A model generated the notes under the pieces. It was not told where the DNA came from and did not search any database. It saw only the letters and a program-made list of their open reading frames with translations. DNA of 64,000 nt from Sphingobacterium bovistauri (GTDB lineage: Bacteria; Bacteroidota; Bacteroidia; Sphingobacteriales; Sphingobacteriaceae). The translations under genes and the position numbers were made by a program. Below, in pieces: positions 36,249-43,886 of the stretch (position 1 is its first letter; every line of letters starts with the position of its first letter). The stretch covers positions 1-64,000 of the forward strand of contig NZ_JADEYP010000010.1 in NCBI RefSeq assembly GCF_020295405.1, given 5' to 3'.

Positions 36249-37267
36249 TGTCAATTAACATGAATTTACAAGCAAATAACTATTATATTTTAGCTAGTTC
36301 ACAATTATTCCCTTTTACCATAGCACTAGAACCTAAAAGTGGAAACAATGAGTCATTAATGCTTGCAAAAAAAATATATGCATTAGTTAAAGTTAATGAA
36401 AAAAAATATGATGATGCTATAGTTGAGTATACGAAAGCAATTGCATTGTATCCAGACCAACCATTTTTCTATGCATGCCGTTCTATTTTACATAAGTTTA
36501 ATGGGGATGATGAAAGTTCCTTTTACGATTATCAAATAGCAAAGCGATTTGATTTTAATTATCATCATTACCTAGAGTGGTTAGAAAATCAAGGAGAAAT
36601 GATAGAGTCTGAAGATTTACTGGAACTTGATAAAAACATCAGTACGAAGGCAGATAATGCACAGTTATATCTTAATAGAGCAATGGTGCAAGTTCAACAT
36701 TTTAATTATGCAGAAGCGCTTAGCGATTATTCTAAAGCTTTCGTGATTGATAATAACATTAACATTTTAGTTTCTCGTGCAGCAATATATCTGCAAGTAT
36801 TGCAATATGATAAGGCTTTAGCTGATTTGAATTTAGTAATTGATGCAGCCGAAAGTGTTGATGCGTATTTGTATCGTGCTAAATTGTTTATATCAATAAA
36901 GGAGTATGATAAAGCACTTGATGATTTAGACTTAGCTATTTCCTTAGATAGTTTAAATATTGCCCTTTATGAAGAAAAAGCTCAATTGTTTGAGCAAGTC
37001 GAGCAGTACGATATGGCAATTGTAAATTATTCCAAAATAATAGAACTCAATTCAACGGATTTTTACCCTTACGTTTTGCGTGCTGATGCATATGAAAAGA
37101 AAGTAGATTGGCCTTCAGCAATTTCAGATTATTCTGAAGCTATACGTTTAAATCCATACTATTCAGATTTGTATCAATATCGTGGTCTTTTGCGTGAACG
37201 AAGTGGTGATTCAGTCGGTGCAAAGGACGATTTTTCAAAATATGAAGAGTTAGAAGAAGAGGATTAA
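36248..37267 (+). CDS. Tetratricopeptide repeat protein
   Basis: 339 residues, soluble, with about seven TPR units (for example YDDAIVEYTKAIALYPDQPFF, YAEALSDYSKAFVIDN, YDKALADLNLVIDA, YDKALDDLDLAISLDS and a last unit SAISDYSEAIRLNPYY). It ends in an acidic tail. The first codon overlaps the stop of the NlpC/P60 gene, so the two are translationally coupled. TPR proteins scaffold complexes; the partner is unknown. Confidence 0.88.
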   Translation: MSINMNLQANNYYILASSQLFPFTIALEPKSGNNESLMLAKKIYALVKVNEKKYDDAIVEYTKAIALYPDQPFFYACRSILHKFNGDDESSFYDYQIAKRFDFNYHHYLEWLENQGEMIESEDLLELDKNISTKADNAQLYLNRAMVQVQHFNYAEALSDYSKAFVIDNNINILVSRAAIYLQVLQYDKALADLNLVIDAAESVDAYLYRAKLFISIKEYDKALDDLDLAISLDSLNIALYEEKAQLFEQVEQYDMAIVNYSKIIELNSTDFYPYVLRADAYEKKVDWPSAISDYSEAIRLNPYYSDLYQYRGLLRERSGDSVGAKDDFSKYEELEEED

Positions 37268-37312
37268 ACTATTGGTTAATCATTTCGTCAAAATAGAAAA
37301 CAACATTTGTAA

Positions 37313-37672
37313 ATGAAACAAACTTATTTAAAAAAGGGGTTTAAGTTATTTAGTGCTTATAAAGCACAGCAATTAACCACAGACGACTTGAGTAAGGCGG
37401 ATGCTAAAGCAATTCACTTGGATGATAAGATGAGTGAATTTAAGGTACTGGTAAATATGGCGAAAGACATTATGGCTGGTAAATACAAGGTAAACACTTG
37501 GAATGCTTCGGTTATTATTGGTACAATCCTCTATGTCGTTTCGCCAATTGACGCTATTCCAGATTTGATTCCTGTATTGGGATGGTTGGATGATGTTACT
37601 ATCGTTGGCTATGCATTAAGTAAATTGTCCGAGGAATTAAAAAGGTATAAAGAGTCAAAATCTCTATTTTGA
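37313..37672 (+). CDS. YkvA-family DUF1232 membrane protein
   Basis: 119 residues. The DUF1232 core VNTWNASVIIGTILYVVSPIDAIPDLIPVLGWLDDVTIVGYAL lies at about 60-102 and forms a re-entrant or two-helix membrane hairpin with the typical SPIDAIPD...DD pattern. It is preceded by a charged soluble region. The function of this widespread family is unknown. It ends at an intrinsic terminator. Confidence 0.88.
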   Translation: MKQTYLKKGFKLFSAYKAQQLTTDDLSKADAKAIHLDDKMSEFKVLVNMAKDIMAGKYKVNTWNASVIIGTILYVVSPIDAIPDLIPVLGWLDDVTIVGYALSKLSEELKRYKESKSLF

Positions 37673-37697
37673 TAAAAGATAATTAGTACAAAATTCT

Positions 37698-37725
37698 AAG
37701 CCGTATATCTCTATACGGCTTTTTT
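37698..37725 (+). terminator. Rho-independent terminator
   Basis: AAGCCGTATA pairs perfectly with TATACGGCTT around TCTC, followed by T residues, downstream of the DUF1232 gene. Confidence 0.88.
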
Positions 37726-37740
37726 GTTTATTTTTACTTT

Positions 37741-38175
37741 ATGTCAAAATCAAACAAATACCTCAAAAAAATAAAAGATCTAGCCGCTAAGAATCTCTCT
37801 GAAGGAGAAGTATTTCTTCAGCAGAATAGTTTAAGGGAAGGTGTTGTAGCGCTTCTTTCTGGTTTACAATATGAAATTATACAACAAGGTGAAGGCAAAA
37901 TTCCGACTAAAAATGACAAGGTACTATGTCATTATAAAGGGATGCTTCTAAATAATGAGGTATTTGATAGTTCATATAAACGAAAGCGGCCGGAAACTTT
38001 TTTTGTACATGAATTAATAAAAGGTTGGCAAGAGGCATTAACCTTAATGCCAATGGGTAGCAAATGGAGAATTTTTGTTCCACCTCATTTAGGATATGGA
38101 TTTGAATCATTGACGCCTACAAGTGGTGGAAATTGTACACTTATTTTTGAAATGGAATTAATTTCAATAGTGTAA
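37741..38175 (+). CDS. FKBP-type peptidyl-prolyl isomerase
   Basis: 144 residues. An N-terminal helical segment (about 1-40, LAAKNLSEGEVFLQQNS) of the kind seen in Mip/FkpA proteins is followed by the FKBP domain: GLQYEIIQQGEGKIP, VLCHYKGMLLNNEVFDSSY, PETFFVHELIKGWQEAL and the closing PPHLGYGF...TLIFEMELI. No signal peptide is seen, so it should be cytoplasmic. The active-site aromatics are largely kept. Its TAA overlaps the next ATG. Confidence 0.92.
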   Translation: MSKSNKYLKKIKDLAAKNLSEGEVFLQQNSLREGVVALLSGLQYEIIQQGEGKIPTKNDKVLCHYKGMLLNNEVFDSSYKRKRPETFFVHELIKGWQEALTLMPMGSKWRIFVPPHLGYGFESLTPTSGGNCTLIFEMELISIV

Positions 38176-39269
38176 TGAGAAAATACTACTGTACTATTTT
38201 GGTTTTTATTATCGCTACAATGACATTTGCACAACAGTCAGATAATATTCTTCGGTCATATTATTTGAATAAAAAGGAACCAGGAGGAATATTGGTTATA
38301 AAAAATAAATCTGACATAAACACATTCTATGCTGGTGCTGCTCATGTCGAAAAGAATCTTAAAATAAGTGAATTGACTCGATTTCGTATGGCTTCATTGA
38401 GTAAGCAATTTACGGCTATGGCAGTTTATCTCTTAATTCAGGATGGTAAAATTTCATTTGATACACCAGTTCGAACAATCTTTCCTGAATTACCGGTGAT
38501 TTGTGATTCTATAGAAATTAATCATCTTATTAATCATAGTTCAGGATTGGTTGATTATGAAAATGTTATTCCAAAAAGTCAAGTCTCTCAATTAACGGAT
38601 GCAAATGTATTTGATTTAGTGAAAAATATAGATACAGTTTATTTTGAAGCAGGTACTAAGTTTAGATACAGCAATACAGCATATTTTTTACTCTCTTTAT
38701 TAGTGGAGCGTATTTCGAAGCAGAGTTATGAGTCCTTTTGTAAGGAAAGAATTTTTGATAAGTTAGGTATGCAATCAGCTCAAATATCAGCTCCAGATAC
38801 ATTTATAAACAGAGCATTTGGTTACAAGATTAATGCAAAGAACTTTAGGTTTGGTGATCAGAGTGTTACCTCTGCTACTAGAGGTGACGGAGGAGTTTAT
38901 ATTTCTGCTAATGATTTTCAAAAATGGATGGATAAAGCAAATCCATTGTTTACCTCAATATTTTTTAAAGATTTAGAAAAGCATTCCATTGTAGTAAAGG
39001 ATAAAGTTTACTATGGGCTAGGCCTCTTTTTTACAAAATCTGGCGAAGGGAGGTTAACGTTATTTCATTCTGGTGAAAGTACTGGTTTTCATAATATTTT
39101 TTTATACCAGCCACATGATGATTTAGGCATTTCATTATTTACAAATCGTGATGATCTAAAAATTGCAAATATGATATCTGATGTGATGAAAAGTGAAAAT
39201 TTATCTTTACCTCCAATTAATGAATCACTATTTCTATGGTTGAATAAAGTATACAGTGCCGGAAATTAA
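38175..39269 (+). CDS. Secreted serine hydrolase, class C beta-lactamase fold
   Basis: 364 residues with signal peptide ending MTFAQ. The catalytic motifs are SLSK (Ser74-Lys77), YSN in FRYSNTAYFL (about 164-166) and HSG in LFHSGESTG. This is the fold of AmpC, D-aminopeptidases and esterases; most such proteins are peptidases or esterases rather than resistance enzymes. It is translationally coupled to the FKBP gene by TAATG. Confidence 0.9.
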   Translation: MRKYYCTILVFIIATMTFAQQSDNILRSYYLNKKEPGGILVIKNKSDINTFYAGAAHVEKNLKISELTRFRMASLSKQFTAMAVYLLIQDGKISFDTPVRTIFPELPVICDSIEINHLINHSSGLVDYENVIPKSQVSQLTDANVFDLVKNIDTVYFEAGTKFRYSNTAYFLLSLLVERISKQSYESFCKERIFDKLGMQSAQISAPDTFINRAFGYKINAKNFRFGDQSVTSATRGDGGVYISANDFQKWMDKANPLFTSIFFKDLEKHSIVVKDKVYYGLGLFFTKSGEGRLTLFHSGESTGFHNIFLYQPHDDLGISLFTNRDDLKIANMISDVMKSENLSLPPINESLFLWLNKVYSAGN

Positions 39270-39300
39270 CAGAGGGAAGCTTAAGCATCCCTCTGTTTTC
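39268..39300. terminator. Terminator between convergent genes 38175 and 39300
   Basis: AACAGAGGGA pairs with TCCCTCTGTT, with an inner GC-TTAA-GC extension; the left arm overlaps the last two bases of the serine hydrolase stop codon and a short T run follows on the plus strand. Confidence 0.8.
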
Positions 39301-40133
39301 TAAATATCACTCAATTTAAATATTTCTTTAAGTCGAATTCCTTTTTCTGTTTGTTGTAATGTACAGCATTCATTAACAGGGTCATGTTCTAAGAATAAAA
39401 TATATTCATTATCTACAGCTTCTTGCCAATAGTTTTGCCTTTCGTCCATAGTCACCAATGGTCTTACATCATAGCCCATTACATAAGGAAGCGGTATATG
39501 ACCAACAGAAGGAAGCAAGTCTGCCATATATAAGATCGTTTTACCTTTATATTTTATTTGTGGTAACATCATGGCTTCCGTATGCCCAAATGCAAATCGC
39601 ACATCTATTTCATTTGAATATGATTCTCCCTCGGTTATGAAATTTAATTGACCTGACTCCTGAATTGGGGCTATATTTTCTTTCAAAAATGAAGCTTTCT
39701 CTCGAGGATTCGGGGTTGTGGCCCAGTCCCAATGCTTCTCATTACTCCAGAATTTTGCATTTTTGAAAGCTGGTAATAGTTTATCACCGTTTCGTTTGAT
39801 TGCTCCACCACAATGATCGAAATGTAAATGTGTTAGAAATACATCCGAAATATCATCTCTGTGAAAACCATATTTAGCCAGTGACTTATCTAATGTATCA
39901 TCTCCATGTAAATAATAATGTCCGAAAAACTTTGCATCTTGCTTATCTCCTAATGCTGTATCAACTAAGGTCAATCTATTACCATCTTCAATTAGCAAGA
40001 GTCGATTTGCCCAAGTACAAAGATTATTCTCATCGGCAGGATTGGTACGTTGCCATAATGATTTAGGAACAACACCAAACATTGCACCACCATCCAATTT
40101 GAAAAAACCTGTATCTATAGTAAATAATTTCAT
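39300..40133 (-). CDS. Metallo-beta-lactamase-fold hydrolase
   Basis: 277 residues with THLHFDHCGG (His102, His104, Asp106, His107), a third His in FAFGHTEAM and an Asp in ILYMADLLPS, giving a complete two-metal site. The architecture resembles the AttM/AiiA-like lactonases and related hydrolases; substrate unassigned. It has no signal peptide. It has its own promoter and follows the ATP-grasp operon on the same strand after 51 bp. Confidence 0.9.
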   Translation of the reverse strand: MKLFTIDTGFFKLDGGAMFGVVPKSLWQRTNPADENNLCTWANRLLLIEDGNRLTLVDTALGDKQDAKFFGHYYLHGDDTLDKSLAKYGFHRDDISDVFLTHLHFDHCGGAIKRNGDKLLPAFKNAKFWSNEKHWDWATTPNPREKASFLKENIAPIQESGQLNFITEGESYSNEIDVRFAFGHTEAMMLPQIKYKGKTILYMADLLPSVGHIPLPYVMGYDVRPLVTMDERQNYWQEAVDNEYILFLEHDPVNECCTLQQTEKGIRLKEIFKLSDI

Positions 40134-40158
40134 GTTAAGAACCCGATTAGTACTGTCC

Positions 40159-40166
40159 CAAAGGTA
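40159..40166 (-). promoter_or_regulatory. Promoter -7 element of the MBL hydrolase gene
   Basis: The minus strand reads TACCTTTG, 25 nt before the ATG at 40133; no good -33 box is visible. Confidence 0.5.
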
Positions 40167-40184
40167 TCAAAATTATAAAGTAAC

Positions 40185-41195
40185 TTATTTGTTTTGATAG
40201 AAGGATTTTGTTTTTTGTTCTAAATGTTGAATTAAATGCTCTATATAATCTACTTTATTTAATTGGCTAGCAGCATTCAATGCTCCTGGACTAAATACAT
40301 TTATTTCCATTATTTTGTCGCCTACAATATCTAATCCAACTAAGTACATACCGTCTTTTTTGAGTTTATCTGATACTTTTTTCACTAAATTCAAAGTTGC
40401 CTCTGTTACGTTTGCTACCTCTGCTTTTGCACCTTGATGAATATTGCTCCTTATTTCACCTTTCTGCTGCACACGTTGAACAGCAGCATATTTACCATCA
40501 ATAACAATTGGTTCACCATCTAATAAAAAAAATCTCATGTCACCTTTGGTGGCTTCAGTAAGATATTCTTGTCCTATGACATAACCATCACGCGCAATTA
40601 CGTCGACTGTTTGTTTTAGGTTATGAAGTTCATTAGGACTAATCATAAAGACATTTTTACCACCTGATCCTTTAAGTGGTTTTAGAATGATTTTATCATT
40701 TTGTTTATTTTGGAAATCGAGAATATCATTATAATTGCGTGTTACAACTGTTTTCGGCCTTATTTGTCTAGGAAAATTTTCGAGATAAAGCTTGTTGCTG
40801 GCTTGAATTAATTCATCAGGGTCATTTACCACAAATCGTCCAAGTTTCTTTAATAATTGTGCAAATTGTAGCCCCATAGCAGGTGCCCATGGTCTATTGT
40901 GCATATCCATAACAGGATCAAAGCGTAACCATAAAACATCAACATCCAACATAGAAACTCGTTGTTTATCGATCTTTTTTAATCGATCTAAGAATTCTTC
41001 GTTATTTTTAAATTGTTCATGAGGTTGAATTTCTCGGACATGTGCATCTATTTGTGTGTCATCTACATAAATAAAGTCTGCCAAACCTATGTACATAATT
41101 ATATGACCACGGCCTAATGCGTGTAAAGCCATTTTTGTTGTCGTAAAATTAGCTTCCTCTTTGTGGGTCTGATTAATTAAAAATGCAATTCTCAT
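40185..41195 (-). CDS. Glutathione synthetase-like ATP-grasp ligase
   Basis: 336 residues from the ATG at 41195 (MRIAFLINQTHKEEANFTTT). A longer frame would overlap the upstream gene. The N-terminal domain has VDVLWLRFDPVMDMHNRPWAP. The ATP-grasp domain has IILKPLKGSGGKNVFMI (phosphate-binding loop), GDMRFFLLDGEPI, and the Mg-binding LVGLDIVGDKIMEINVFSPGAL. It ligates a carboxylate to an amine with ATP. No glutathione-type GshA is nearby; the family member paired with DUF1704 proteins has no settled substrate. It is last in a three-gene operon, 4 bp after the DUF1704 gene. Confidence 0.88.
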   Translation of the reverse strand: MRIAFLINQTHKEEANFTTTKMALHALGRGHIIMYIGLADFIYVDDTQIDAHVREIQPHEQFKNNEEFLDRLKKIDKQRVSMLDVDVLWLRFDPVMDMHNRPWAPAMGLQFAQLLKKLGRFVVNDPDELIQASNKLYLENFPRQIRPKTVVTRNYNDILDFQNKQNDKIILKPLKGSGGKNVFMISPNELHNLKQTVDVIARDGYVIGQEYLTEATKGDMRFFLLDGEPIVIDGKYAAVQRVQQKGEIRSNIHQGAKAEVANVTEATLNLVKKVSDKLKKDGMYLVGLDIVGDKIMEINVFSPGALNAASQLNKVDYIEHLIQHLEQKTKSFYQNK

Positions 41196-41199
41196 AGAT

Positions 41200-43026
41200 T
41201 TATTTAATAAGTTTAAAAATGGATCCTTCTTGTTTAATTTTTTGTAATCTGCTAGCATAAGGTTTGGACAAATACCGAGGTATGACCGCTGGATGCTTCA
41301 AGTATCCTCTTTGAATTAAGTCTTGAATAAGTGGGATGTAATCTTTGCGTATTTTTCCAATTGTTAAAATATGGATATCACTACCTTCACGTATATAGTC
41401 GATTAATTCAATTAGACCTTGTAGATACACCGCATCCTTCGTAAGTCCACCACCTCTGTATACGCGCATAGTAATCATAAATGCATTATACTCATTAAAA
41501 TGATATTGTTCTACTAACATCAAAAACGTATCTTGGAAGGTATTTCCCATTAACATTTTTCGCACAGCAATAACTCTTGCAGCTAATGTTTTAAGTCTTT
41601 CATTGTTTAGCCCATCAACCATGTATTCCGAGAATACAGCTAAACCTTCTTGCAATTTTTCATAACCAGGAACGCCTAAGCTGAATAACTGGAGTGATTG
41701 AGATTTTCCATTAAAATACGTTGCTATATGTGTTCCTACCTCATGTTGAATCAATGCTTCAGCTCTGTCCTTATTTATTCTATAGTTTGTACTTATATTC
41801 AAAACACCTCGATTTACCATGACACCAGATACATCATTACGTACACGCACACTCGTGCTTAACTCAGGGTATTGTGCACGTAAATATTCTATTTCATCAC
41901 TAGCTAGCTTTGCAAATTGATGTGCATTTAATTTTTCTTCACTTCGATGTATAATAGAAGTATTGTTGTCAATAACAGTGATTATTGCCTCCGCAACATG
42001 AAGTAATTTATCACTCACATTGCCAAATATGTGAAGGCTTCCGTGTACAAAATCAGGCGTATTACGATCGTCAAGCATTGACATCATTTCATCTAATTCA
42101 CGTCTTTTATCTCTAAAAAGATAAGCAATATTAGGATCGAGGATATCTTCTATGGGCAGGTTGTATAAATTCCGTTTGACTAGATCAGGGTCAATAGGCA
42201 TGGGGCGATATTGAAAGGATGGATTTTTTGTAAATCGGCTATTTTTGAAACTTTCCCAAGCCTCTTGGACGTTGGTGGGGGTAACTAACATCAGAAAATC
42301 AAATCGATTGCTCTCTGTTACTAGAGCCTTGTCAATTTCAAAAATATTCTGTGTTATTTCTTTATGTATGTTTAGTTTGAACTTAGCGGGGTTTATATTT
42401 GTATATAAACGAATATATTCAAAGAATGTACGTGATAATGTCTTGCTCAGAGACTCTCTAAAATGTCTTTCAATAAGAGGGAGTATCTCGCTATCATTTA
42501 TTAGATAGATATTTTTGACCTCTAAACCTATCAAGTATATGTTATGATCTTGTAATTCATTTAATGTAAATAATGCATTGAAATTTGGATTATGAGGAGT
42601 TTTTCTTCCTTTGGTGATACTCACATTGAGTTCTTTAGCCTCGATAGCTAAATTCTTATTAATGTATTCTGCTAGGGGAAGCGCTACTTTTTGCGCTATA
42701 TGTATAGATACATCAGAATCAGATTGATTATCATCCCAAATTTCAATAATCAGACAACTTCCAAATTCTTCTTTAATGATTAGCGCAATCTGATGGATAA
42801 AGTGATCTAATTCGATATCATCATATTTGAGAATAATGCTCGAAAGTTGAGATTTCGCCAAATCTGCAATCGTATTTTGGCGATTTGTTTCAGTTTTAAT
42901 ACGATATAAGAAGAAATAGGGGACAATCTTATTAAATACAATCTTACCGACATTCGGAATTTGTTCATGAATTGAACTTTTGTTGCGAATGGATGATTTG
43001 ATATGTTTTAATAACTTTTCTTGCAC
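41200..43026 (-). CDS. DUF1704 QEGLA-motif carboxypeptidase-like protein
   Basis: 608 residues. The metal site is HEVGTH (428-433, HExxxH) followed by QEGLA at 459-463 with Glu460, the defining motif of the 'flavohemoglobin expression-modulating QEGLA' family (DUF1704). The mammalian relative MATCAP is a zinc carboxypeptidase that removes the C-terminal tyrosine of tubulin, so a carboxypeptidase-like activity is likely. Residues 1-300 form an extra domain with an NFGAH-like feel (SVSITKGRKTPHNPNF) not assigned here. It is middle gene of the operon: 6 bp after the amidohydrolase gene, 4 bp before the ligase gene. Confidence 0.88.
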   Translation of the reverse strand: MQEKLLKHIKSSIRNKSSIHEQIPNVGKIVFNKIVPYFFLYRIKTETNRQNTIADLAKSQLSSIILKYDDIELDHFIHQIALIIKEEFGSCLIIEIWDDNQSDSDVSIHIAQKVALPLAEYINKNLAIEAKELNVSITKGRKTPHNPNFNALFTLNELQDHNIYLIGLEVKNIYLINDSEILPLIERHFRESLSKTLSRTFFEYIRLYTNINPAKFKLNIHKEITQNIFEIDKALVTESNRFDFLMLVTPTNVQEAWESFKNSRFTKNPSFQYRPMPIDPDLVKRNLYNLPIEDILDPNIAYLFRDKRRELDEMMSMLDDRNTPDFVHGSLHIFGNVSDKLLHVAEAIITVIDNNTSIIHRSEEKLNAHQFAKLASDEIEYLRAQYPELSTSVRVRNDVSGVMVNRGVLNISTNYRINKDRAEALIQHEVGTHIATYFNGKSQSLQLFSLGVPGYEKLQEGLAVFSEYMVDGLNNERLKTLAARVIAVRKMLMGNTFQDTFLMLVEQYHFNEYNAFMITMRVYRGGGLTKDAVYLQGLIELIDYIREGSDIHILTIGKIRKDYIPLIQDLIQRGYLKHPAVIPRYLSKPYASRLQKIKQEGSIFKLIK

Positions 43027-43032
43027 AAAATT

Positions 43033-43818
43033 CTATACTTGTATTTTTAGTAAATAAGGACGTAATGATTCTACAGTCTCTTTTAATATTTGATTATATT
43101 CAGACAATTTATCGTGATAGACTTCACCTGTCCACTCGTTCATAAAATCTTTTCGAAATTCAATAGAAATCACACATCCTAATTCTCCCAGTTGTTTTAA
43201 AATGTGCTTCGCGAGATTTCCGCCTTTAAATTTTATGTTTTCTCTTACATCAATATCTTTGTTATTTAGTTTTAGTGATTTCAAAGTAGTAGAAAAATCA
43301 TCAATAAAATCTCTCCATTTTTCATTGTTATACAGTGTCCCTAAATTAATTTGTGGATTTAGGTCCGTATTTATTATTTCATCAGCACTTTCACGTTTTG
43401 CGTTATAGCTATGAATATCCAATATCACGAAAAAACCAAATTTCTTTATTGTCGTAGCAATATGTCTTTCAATAGTATAATAGAGTGATTGATGATGTCT
43501 ATATAATTCTAACAAATAATTTGATGGAAAGTTTGGAAGAAAAACTTTTAATCCCCAAGCTTGCTCTGGGTTTAAATAAACTGAGTTTTCTACCTCTCTA
43601 TTTAAATCAACTTGGAAACGGGATGTCTCAACTATGAATTGATTTACTGGTAGATCACCAATAAGGGCAGTGTACGGATCTTCTTCACGCAAGCGCTGTT
43701 TATCAGTTAATGCTATGTATGGCTTTAAATCCTCACTAATAAGGTGTCCATCATGAATAGCAAAAGACCAAAATGGACTATCTGCATTCTTTATTTTGTA
43801 TTCAATTTGTAGAGACAT
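43033..43818 (-). CDS. N-formylglutamate amidohydrolase-family protein
   Basis: 261 residues with the family pattern: AIHDGHLIS at the N terminus, EDPYTALIG, VETSRFQVDLNRE, ILDIHSYN (metal ligand) and ISIEFRKDFMNEWTG with a catalytic Glu near the C terminus. Classical members cleave N-formyl-L-glutamate in histidine degradation. No hut gene is present, and this gene heads the DUF1704/ATP-grasp operon instead, so its substrate is probably a different N-acyl glutamate or peptide (inference). Confidence 0.86.
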   Translation of the reverse strand: MSLQIEYKIKNADSPFWSFAIHDGHLISEDLKPYIALTDKQRLREEDPYTALIGDLPVNQFIVETSRFQVDLNREVENSVYLNPEQAWGLKVFLPNFPSNYLLELYRHHQSLYYTIERHIATTIKKFGFFVILDIHSYNAKRESADEIINTDLNPQINLGTLYNNEKWRDFIDDFSTTLKSLKLNNKDIDVRENIKFKGGNLAKHILKQLGELGCVISIEFRKDFMNEWTGEVYHDKLSEYNQILKETVESLRPYLLKIQV

Positions 43819-43886
43819 TATGAAAGCTTTTTAACTAAATAATTAACAAGCAATCATGAAGAATAGTTTGGGACTATTTTAATTAT

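Noticed and set aside
38175..39269. Antibiotic-resistance beta-lactamase
   Set aside because: The fold and SxxK/YxN motifs are shared by many peptidases and esterases; nothing marks it as a resistance enzyme.
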